A stretch of DNA of 64,000 bases from Cellvibrio sp. KY-YJ-3 (lineage in GTDB: Bacteria > Pseudomonadota > Gammaproteobacteria > Pseudomonadales > Cellvibrionaceae): contig NZ_CP031727.1 of assembly GCF_008806955.1 (NCBI RefSeq), forward strand, positions 868,001-932,000, in the 5' to 3' direction. Under the pieces are notes generated by a model, which had not been told where the DNA came from, searched no databases, and saw only the letters and a list, made by a program, of their open reading frames with translations. Below, in pieces: positions 58,647-64,000 of the stretch. Each line of letters starts with the position of its first letter. Position 1 is the first letter of the stretch. Both the position numbers and the translations under genes were made by a program.

Positions 58647-60620
58647 ATGAAATTTCCTCTCATCGGTAAAAGCACCCTGGCGGCGCTTTTCTGCAGCGCT
58701 CTATTGGGTGTAAACAACACCCAGGCACAAACCCTGACCAATAATGCGACGGGTACCCACAACGGTTTTTACTACACCTTTTGGAAGGATTCCGGCGATG
58801 CGTCCATGGGTTTACAAGCGGGTGGCCGTTATACGTCCCAGTGGTCCAATGGCACCAATAACTGGGTGGGTGGCAAAGGCTGGAACCCGGGTGGCCCCAA
58901 AGTGGTGAACTACTCGGGTAGTTACAATGTGGATAACTCGCAAAATTCTTACCTGGCACTTTACGGTTGGACGCGCAGTCCCCTGATCGAATATTACGTA
59001 ATTGAAAGTTACGGTTCTTACAACCCGGCGAGCTGTTCGGGTGGTACGGATTACGGCAGTTTTCAAAGTGATGGCGCTACCTACAATGTGCGTCGCTGCC
59101 AGCGGGTACAGCAACCGTCCATCGACGGTACACAAACCTTTTATCAATACTTCAGTGTACGCAGCCCGAAAAAAGGCTTTGGCCAAATCTCCGGCACCAT
59201 CACTACTGCTAACCATTTTAATTTTTGGGCGAGTAAAGGCCTGAACCTGGGCAACCATGACTATATGGTGTTGGCGACCGAGGGTTATCAAAGTCGCGGC
59301 AGTTCCGATATCACCGTAAGTGAAGGTACAGCGGGCAATGCCAGCAGTGCGGCAAGCAGTACGCCGCCAGCAACGAGCAGCAGTTCCAGCGTCGCCAACT
59401 CTGGCGGTGTGCTTGTGCGCGCACGGGGTGTTGCCGGTGGCGAGCATATTAATTTGCGTATTGGCGGCGCGACAGTGGCGAGTTGGAATCTCACCACCAG
59501 CTTCCAGGATCTGAATTACACCGGCACTGCCTCGGGTGATATCCAGGTGCAGTTTGATAACGACGGCGGCAGCCGCGATGTGGTGGTGGATTACATCCGC
59601 GTCAACGGCGAAACCCGGCAGGCGGAAGATATGAGTTACAACACCGCCTTTTATACCAATGGTTCCTGTGGCGGCGGCGGCAACTCGGAATTGATGCACT
59701 GCAACGGCGCGATTGGTTTTGGTTACACCTACGATTGTTTCAGCGGCAACTGCAGCGGTGGCAGTACGGGTGGCGGCACTAACAGCAGCGTCGCCAGCAG
59801 TGCGGGCAGCACAGCCAGTTGCGCCGGTTATGTCGGCATTACGTTTGATGACGGTCCCGGCGCCAACACCACTACTCTGGTTAACCTGCTCAAACAAAAT
59901 AATCTCACGCCAGTGACCTGGTTTGTGCAGGGCAATTATGTAGCGGCCAATAGCAACCTGATGTCGCAACTGCTGAGCGTGGGTGAGGTACAAAACCACA
60001 GCTATACCCATCCACACCTGATCAATCTGGGCTATCAGCAAATTTATGACGAGCTGAACCGCACCAATCAGGCCATCCAAAATGCGGGCGCACCCAAACC
60101 CACCCTATTCCGTCCGCCTTACGGGGAAGTGAATACCAACGTCAATCAGGCTGCCCAAGCGCTCGGGTTGCGGGTGATTACCTGGAATGTGGATTCACAG
60201 GATTGGAACGGCGCCAGTGCAACAGCCATCGCCAATGCCGCCAACCAACTGCAAAATGGTCAGGTGATCCTGATGCACGATGCCAACTACAACAATACCA
60301 ACGCCGCTATCGCGCAAATTGCGTCCAACTTACGCGCCAAGGGTTTATGCCCCGGCCGCATTGACGCCGCCACTGGTCGCGCCGTTGCACCTGCCGGTGC
60401 AGTAGCGAGCAGCAGTCGTAGCAGTAGCAGCACATCCATCGTTGCCAGCAGTAGTAGTGTCGCCACTGGCAACGCCTGCCAGTGCAATTGGTGGGGCACG
60501 CGCTACCCTTTGTGCACTAACACCGCCAGTGGTTGGGGTTGGGAGAACAACACTAGCTGCATCACCACCAGCACTTGTAATAGCCAGGGTGCTGGCGGCG
60601 GCGGAGTGGTTTGTAATTAA
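58647..60620 (+). CDS. xyn11A: Modular secreted xylanase/deacetylase: GH11-CBM60-CE4-CBM10
   Basis: 657 residues with a signal peptide (cleaved near NTQA-QT). GH11 jelly roll (about 30-230): nucleophile Glu in '[16 protein letters not shown]', acid/base Glu in '[13 protein letters not shown]'. After a Ser linker, the CBM60 (about 250-365) has '[16 protein letters not shown]', '[17 protein letters not shown]' and a Cys pair. The CE4 polysaccharide deacetylase (about 392-580) shows all motifs: 'GITFDDGPG', 'NHSYTHPH', 'FRPPYGE', '[11 protein letters not shown]' and 'VILMHD'. A second Ser linker leads to a CBM10 (about 610-650, '[13 protein letters not shown]'). It cleaves and deacetylates xylan. 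The same architecture is known from Cellvibrio Xyn11A. Confidence 0.95.
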   Translation: MKFPLIGKSTLAALFCSALLGVNNTQAQTLTNNATGTHNGFYYTFWKDSGDASMGLQAGGRYTSQWSNGTNNWVGGKGWNPGGPKVVNYSGSYNVDNSQNSYLALYGWTRSPLIEYYVIESYGSYNPASCSGGTDYGSFQSDGATYNVRRCQRVQQPSIDGTQTFYQYFSVRSPKKGFGQISGTITTANHFNFWASKGLNLGNHDYMVLATEGYQSRGSSDITVSEGTAGNASSAASSTPPATSSSSSVANSGGVLVRARGVAGGEHINLRIGGATVASWNLTTSFQDLNYTGTASGDIQVQFDNDGGSRDVVVDYIRVNGETRQAEDMSYNTAFYTNGSCGGGGNSELMHCNGAIGFGYTYDCFSGNCSGGSTGGGTNSSVASSAGSTASCAGYVGITFDDGPGANTTTLVNLLKQNNLTPVTWFVQGNYVAANSNLMSQLLSVGEVQNHSYTHPHLINLGYQQIYDELNRTNQAIQNAGAPKPTLFRPPYGEVNTNVNQAAQALGLRVITWNVDSQDWNGASATAIANAANQLQNGQVILMHDANYNNTNAAIAQIASNLRAKGLCPGRIDAATGRAVAPAGAVASSSRSSSSTSIVASSSSVATGNACQCNWWGTRYPLCTNTASGWGWENNTSCITTSTCNSQGAGGGGVVCN

Positions 60621-60644
60621 TCGAACAGACCCTTGCGATAATTG

Positions 60645-60675
60645 AAAAAAGGGGCAGAATTTCTGCCCCTTTTTT
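60645..60675. terminator. Xylanase gene terminator
   Basis: AAAAAAGGGGCAGAA / TTCTGCCCCTTTTTT, a nearly perfect palindrome 24 bp past the stop codon, with U-runs on both strands. Confidence 0.95.
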
Positions 60676-60734
60676 CATTCATCCGTGTATCTCCTTTATC
60701 ATGTCCAGCCCTTCCTTCGGCTCGGATTCCCCTC

Positions 60735-61508
60735 ATGAACGACCTCACCCTCCTGCAACTTTCATTAGTCCTACTGATTTTTGTGTGGAGCGGTTTTGTG
60801 CGCACCGGTTTGGGCTTTGGTGGGGCGATGATGTCCTTGCCGTTGTTGCTGTTGGTGGATAACCGGCCGCTGGTGTATTTGCCGATTATTGCGGTGCACT
60901 TGTTAATTTTTTCTACGCTCACCGTGTGGCAGAACAATCGCAAACGCGCTTTGGCGGAGGAAAAAAAGCCCTCCACGGTGGATTGGGTTTATCTGAAAAA
61001 ATCGCTGAAGATTATGATTATCCCCAAGCTTATTGGGGTGGCCGGGTTGTTAACCATTCCGGCGCAGATTATGAGTGCGATTATTTTTGTCATTATCTCG
61101 GTCTATTCCATCACTTATATTTTGAATAAACCTTTTAAAAGTTCGCACCCGGTGAGTGATGGAATTTTTCTATCGCTTGGTGCTTATATTAGTGGTACGT
61201 CTTTGATTGGTGCGCCGTTGATTATGACGGTGTATATGGTGCATGTGGCGCGGGAAAAATTGCGCGATACCTTGTTTGTGCTCTGGTTTATTTTGGTGAG
61301 TATCAAAATGGTGGCGTTTTTAATTGCGGGGGTGGATCTGCAATTGCAGGCGCATTTGTGGTTATTGCCGGCGACCGCCATTGGACACTATTTTGGCTTG
61401 AAGTTTCACCAGCGGTTAGTCAGTGCGGATCCGGTTATTTTTTATCGCGTGATAGGCACGGCCTTGTTGTTGGTTAGTGGTGCAGGTTTGGTGTCGGTTT
61501 ATTGGTAA
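60735..61508 (+). CDS. TSUP (TauE/SafE) family membrane transporter
   Basis: 257 residues from ATG 60735 (MNDLTLLQLSLVLLIFVWSG). The longer frame from 60642 runs through the xylanase terminator and is rejected. Seven to eight hydrophobic helices and the motif 'GFVRTGLGFGGAMMSLPLLLL' near the start identify the TSUP family, which exports sulfite, sulfoacetate or other small organic anions, or protects from their accumulation. A second glycine-rich repeat 'SLGAYISGTSLIGAPLIMTVYM' gives the internal symmetry. It is 50 bp upstream of chrA. Confidence 0.85.
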   Translation: MNDLTLLQLSLVLLIFVWSGFVRTGLGFGGAMMSLPLLLLVDNRPLVYLPIIAVHLLIFSTLTVWQNNRKRALAEEKKPSTVDWVYLKKSLKIMIIPKLIGVAGLLTIPAQIMSAIIFVIISVYSITYILNKPFKSSHPVSDGIFLSLGAYISGTSLIGAPLIMTVYMVHVAREKLRDTLFVLWFILVSIKMVAFLIAGVDLQLQAHLWLLPATAIGHYFGLKFHQRLVSADPVIFYRVIGTALLLVSGAGLVSVYW

Positions 61509-61558
61509 GATTCGGGTTATAAAATTCCTCCAATATTTGTTTTCGGTGTTTATTCAAC

Positions 61559-62905
61559 ATGACTGATTCCCCTGAGAAAAATAGCTTACCTGCCCCGGTC
61601 AGTTTTTGGTCGGCGTTTTTATTTTGGCTGAAACTGGGTTTTATCAGTTTTGGTGGCCCGGCCGGGCAAATTGCGATTATGCATCAGGAGTTGGTAGAGC
61701 GCCGGCGCTGGATCAGTGAAAAACGTTTTTTACATGCACTCAATTACTGCATGTTATTGCCCGGCCCCGAGGCGCAGCAGTTGGCGACTTATTTGGGTTG
61801 GTTAATGCACCGCACCTGGGGTGGTTTAGTGGCGGGTTTGTTATTTATTCTGCCGTCGCTGGTGTTATTGATTGTGTTGTCCTGGGTGTATATCGCCTAT
61901 GGCGATGTGGCTTGGGTGGCGGGGATTTTTTACGGCATCAAACCGGCGGTAACCGCGATTGTGTTTCAGGCGGCTTATCGCATTGGCAAACGCGTATTAA
62001 ATAATTATTGGTTGTGGGCGATTGCAGCGCTGGCGTTTATTGCGATTTTTGCATTGAAAATTCCCTTCCCTTATATAGTGATCGGCGCCGGAGTTTTGGG
62101 TTACATAGGTGGGCGCTGGCGACCCAATGTATTTCAATCCGTCGGTCACAATACTGCACAAAAAAATTACGGCTCTGCCCTGATTGATGACCATACGCCC
62201 ACGCCTGCGCATGCATTATTTCGCTGGTCGCGTTTGACTGGCATTGTGCTTGTGGGTGCAGCGCTCTGGTTAATTCCTATGGCACTGCTCTGGTCAGTTT
62301 ATGGCTGGCAGCACCAGTTCACCCAAATGGCCTGGTTTTTTACCAAAGCGGCGCTGCTCACCTTTGGTGGTGCCTATGCGGTGTTGCCCTATGTGTACCA
62401 AGGTGCGGTGACCCATTATTCCTGGCTCACGCCCACTCAAATGATTGATGGTTTGGCGCTGGGTGAAACCACGCCCGGGCCGTTAATTATGGTGGTGGCT
62501 TTTGTCGCGTTTGTGGGTGCCTATGTGCAGCAGGCCTTGGGTGCTGATTTGCAATTTGTAGCGGGCGCAACGGCCGCTATTATCGTTACCTGGTTTACGT
62601 TTTTGCCGTCGTTTATTTTTATTTTTGCGGGGGCTCCGCTGATTGAAACTACCCATCAAAATATAAAATTCACCGCACCGCTGACGGCCATTACTGCAGC
62701 AGTGGTTGGGGTGATTGTTAACCTGGCATTATTTTTCGCCTATCACATTATCTGGCCAGAGGGTTTTAGCGGCGAGCTGGATTGGCTATCGGCCGTGATT
62801 GCGCTGCTGGCGGCGGTGGCATTGTTTCGTTTTAATATCAGCGTGATGAAGGTGATCGGTGCCTGTGCGCTGATTGGTCTGTTAGTACACACCCTGATGT
62901 TATAA
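61559..62905 (+). CDS. chrA: Chromate transporter, ChrA family (long form)
   Basis: 448 residues with two homologous halves, the long-chain ChrA form. The first half has 'FWLKLGFISFGGPAGQIAIMHQELVERRRWISEKRFLHALNYCMLLPGPEAQQLATYLGW'-type signatures. The second repeats the fold ('FTKAALLTFGGAYAVLPYVYQGAV', 'DGLALGETTPGPLIMVVAFVAFVGAY'). Ten to twelve helices are predicted. Members export chromate, driven by the proton gradient; chromosomal copies may have other anions as natural substrates. It is possibly co-transcribed with the TSUP gene. Confidence 0.92.
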   Translation: MTDSPEKNSLPAPVSFWSAFLFWLKLGFISFGGPAGQIAIMHQELVERRRWISEKRFLHALNYCMLLPGPEAQQLATYLGWLMHRTWGGLVAGLLFILPSLVLLIVLSWVYIAYGDVAWVAGIFYGIKPAVTAIVFQAAYRIGKRVLNNYWLWAIAALAFIAIFALKIPFPYIVIGAGVLGYIGGRWRPNVFQSVGHNTAQKNYGSALIDDHTPTPAHALFRWSRLTGIVLVGAALWLIPMALLWSVYGWQHQFTQMAWFFTKAALLTFGGAYAVLPYVYQGAVTHYSWLTPTQMIDGLALGETTPGPLIMVVAFVAFVGAYVQQALGADLQFVAGATAAIIVTWFTFLPSFIFIFAGAPLIETTHQNIKFTAPLTAITAAVVGVIVNLALFFAYHIIWPEGFSGELDWLSAVIALLAAVALFRFNISVMKVIGACALIGLLVHTLML

Positions 62906-62921
62906 ATCAGGATGTATTTTT

Positions 62922-64000
62922 TTAATCGGTGTGTTTCGCAGAATATTTTTTACTGCCGCCATCGGCCCAGAGTGTTGCCAGCAAACCCAGTGTCGGCACA
63001 ATAATAAAACCCAGGGTTACGGGCATAACGGATTGGTTGTACGCCTGGCCTATGTAAGTGCCCAAGCCCATGGAAATAAGCGATGAGCTAGCGCCTATCA
63101 CCGCCGCTGCTATGCCGGCCACATGCCCCATGGGTTCCATAGCAATCGCGTTTAAATTGCCAAACACCAAACCAAAACTAAAAAATAAAATGCTGGCGTA
63201 AATCACAAACATCCAGAGTGCGGGTGTTATAAAAAACTGCAGCAATAAAAATAAAATTGAGCTGGCGATAATCACGTAAATCGCACGGCGGCTAATAAAA
63301 TGCATGCCCAGGCGCTCGACAAAACGCGAATTAAAAAAGGATGCAAAACCCAGCACCAGCGCCAAACCGCCAAAATATACGGTAAACAGTTTTCCGGTGC
63401 CGTAAAGCTCCTGCAGGATTTGTTGCGATGAATTGATGTAACCCAAAAAGCAGCCAAAAAATAAACCCATCGCCAGGGTGTAACCGGCGGTGAGGCGATT
63501 GCTGATCACGGTTTTAAAACCATCGCTAATTGCTTTCACACTGAACGCAATGCGTTTTTCACGCGGCAGGGTTTCTTCCAAACGGAAAAAAATTAATGCG
63601 ATGACTGCCGCTGCAAAAATCAGGTAGAACACAAAAATCGCGCGCCAGTCGGCGACCAACATAATGGCCTGCCCGATGCTCGGCGCCAGTGCGGGTACGG
63701 TGATAAAAATCATCATCACCACCGACATAATTTTTGCCATTTGGCGCCCGGCAAATTTGTCGCGCACAATAGAAATGGCGCAAATGTAAGGGCCGGAAAC
63801 CCCCAACCCCTGCACAAAACGGCCGAGCAGCAATGCGGTTAAATCCTGCGCAAAAATGCACAGCACTGTGCCGAGCAAAAATAAACCTAAACCCGCATAG
63901 AGAATTTTTTTGCGCCCCAAGGCATCGGACAATGGCCCGCTTACCAATTGCCCCAGCGCCAAACCGGCAAATAACAGACTGATTAACAACTGCGCCTGAT
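62922..64000 (-). CDS. Bcr/CflA-type multidrug MFS transporter (5' end outside window)
   Basis: The frame stays open to the right edge; 359 codons are visible, and the N-terminal helix (usually about 40 residues) lies outside. In frame with the edge it reads 'QAQLLISLLFAGLALGQL', then 'VSGPLSDALGRKKILYAGLG', the MFS motif-A region (D.xGRK) between helices 2 and 3. 'LTALLLGRFVQGLGVSGPYI' is the Bcr/CflA drug-resistance (DHA1) pattern. About 11 of 12 helices are visible. The first in-window TTG at 63989 is not the real start. It is convergent with chrA, only 16 bp between stop codons. Confidence 0.88.
   Translation of the reverse strand, partial: QAQLLISLLFAGLALGQLVSGPLSDALGRKKILYAGLGLFLLGTVLCIFAQDLTALLLGRFVQGLGVSGPYICAISIVRDKFAGRQMAKIMSVVMMIFITVPALAPSIGQAIMLVADWRAIFVFYLIFAAAVIALIFFRLEETLPREKRIAFSVKAISDGFKTVISNRLTAGYTLAMGLFFGCFLGYINSSQQILQELYGTGKLFTVYFGGLALVLGFASFFNSRFVERLGMHFISRRAIYVIIASSILFLLLQFFITPALWMFVIYASILFFSFGLVFGNLNAIAMEPMGHVAGIAAAVIGASSSLISMGLGTYIGQAYNQSVMPVTLGFIIVPTLGLLATLWADGGSKKYSAKHTD

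Noticed and set aside
58812-60080. 422-codon minus-strand open frame opposite the xylanase gene
   Set aside because: The plus-strand frame carries GH11, CBM60 and CE4 motifs. The antisense frame is Ala/Thr/Val-rich without domains and arises from GC-biased codons.
60642-60734. 31-codon N-terminal extension of the TSUP transporter
   Set aside because: It runs through the xylanase terminator; ATG 60735 gives the normal hydrophobic start.

Overview
The window reads as the replication-origin region of a Gammaproteobacterium, most likely a Cellvibrio (Cellvibrionaceae). Two things point there. One is the canonical origin cluster (gyrB-recF-dnaN-dnaA / rpmH-rnpA-yidD-yidC-mnmE / mnmG-rsmG-parA-parB-atpIBEFHAGDC-glmU ... 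glmR-glmS), in an order like that of Pseudomonas. The other is plant-polysaccharide enzymes with serine-rich linkers and 'Cys plus poly-Gly' lipoprotein starts: a GH43 lipoprotein, a GH9 endoglucanase and a GH11-CBM60-CE4-CBM10 xylanase. The species call is inference. No rRNA, tRNA, insertion sequence, integrase or CRISPR array was seen.

Layout. 1-3.4 kb: cell-envelope genes (a truncated secreted protein with a BamE-like end, DUF3019, a MipA/OmpV barrel, a lipoprotein). 3.4-10.5 kb: a MacAB-like module with one membrane fusion protein, one ATPase and four FtsX-type permeases that look like two duplicated pairs. 10.5-13.4 kb: a structured intergenic region, leuA, and a divergent Lrp/AsnC regulator. 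13.4-16.8 kb: GH43 and CAP-domain lipoproteins. 16.8-22.8 kb: a cyanate uptake and degradation operon (cynA-cynB-cynD-cynS-DUF1348) divergent from a PAS/sigma-54 activator. A sigma-54 promoter and a large inverted-repeat operator lie between them. 22.8-39.6 kb: replication and partition core. 39.6-48.5 kb: the F1Fo ATP synthase operon and glmU. 48.6-52.5 kb: a BaeSR-like two-component system, a Spy-like periplasmic protein and a cytochrome-b-like/DUF2271-like membrane protein. 52.6-60.7 kb: the GH9 enzyme, a DUF4097-like secreted protein, glmR-glmS and the modular xylanase. 60.7-64 kb: TSUP and ChrA transporters and a truncated Bcr/CflA-type MFS pump.

How the parts fit. Genes left of about 29.6 kb are mostly on the minus strand and those right of 30.05 kb mostly on the plus strand. 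That places the most economical oriC in the dnaA-rpmH gap, which has two perfect DnaA boxes and AT-rich DNA. A second box-bearing, AT-rich gap lies between mnmE and mnmG. Two palindromic parS sites lie inside recF, about 12 kb from parAB. GlmU and GlmS/GlmR place amino-sugar synthesis beside the origin. The cyanate cluster looks like a self-contained nitrogen-scavenging unit.

The observations most worth a second look are: the sigma-54/operator architecture at the cyanate operon; a structured intergenic region with a minus-strand terminator at 10.72-10.84 kb; an 89-bp element with 17-bp ends between mnmE and mnmG; the four-permease/one-ATPase transporter; and the BaeSR-Spy-cytochrome neighbourhood.
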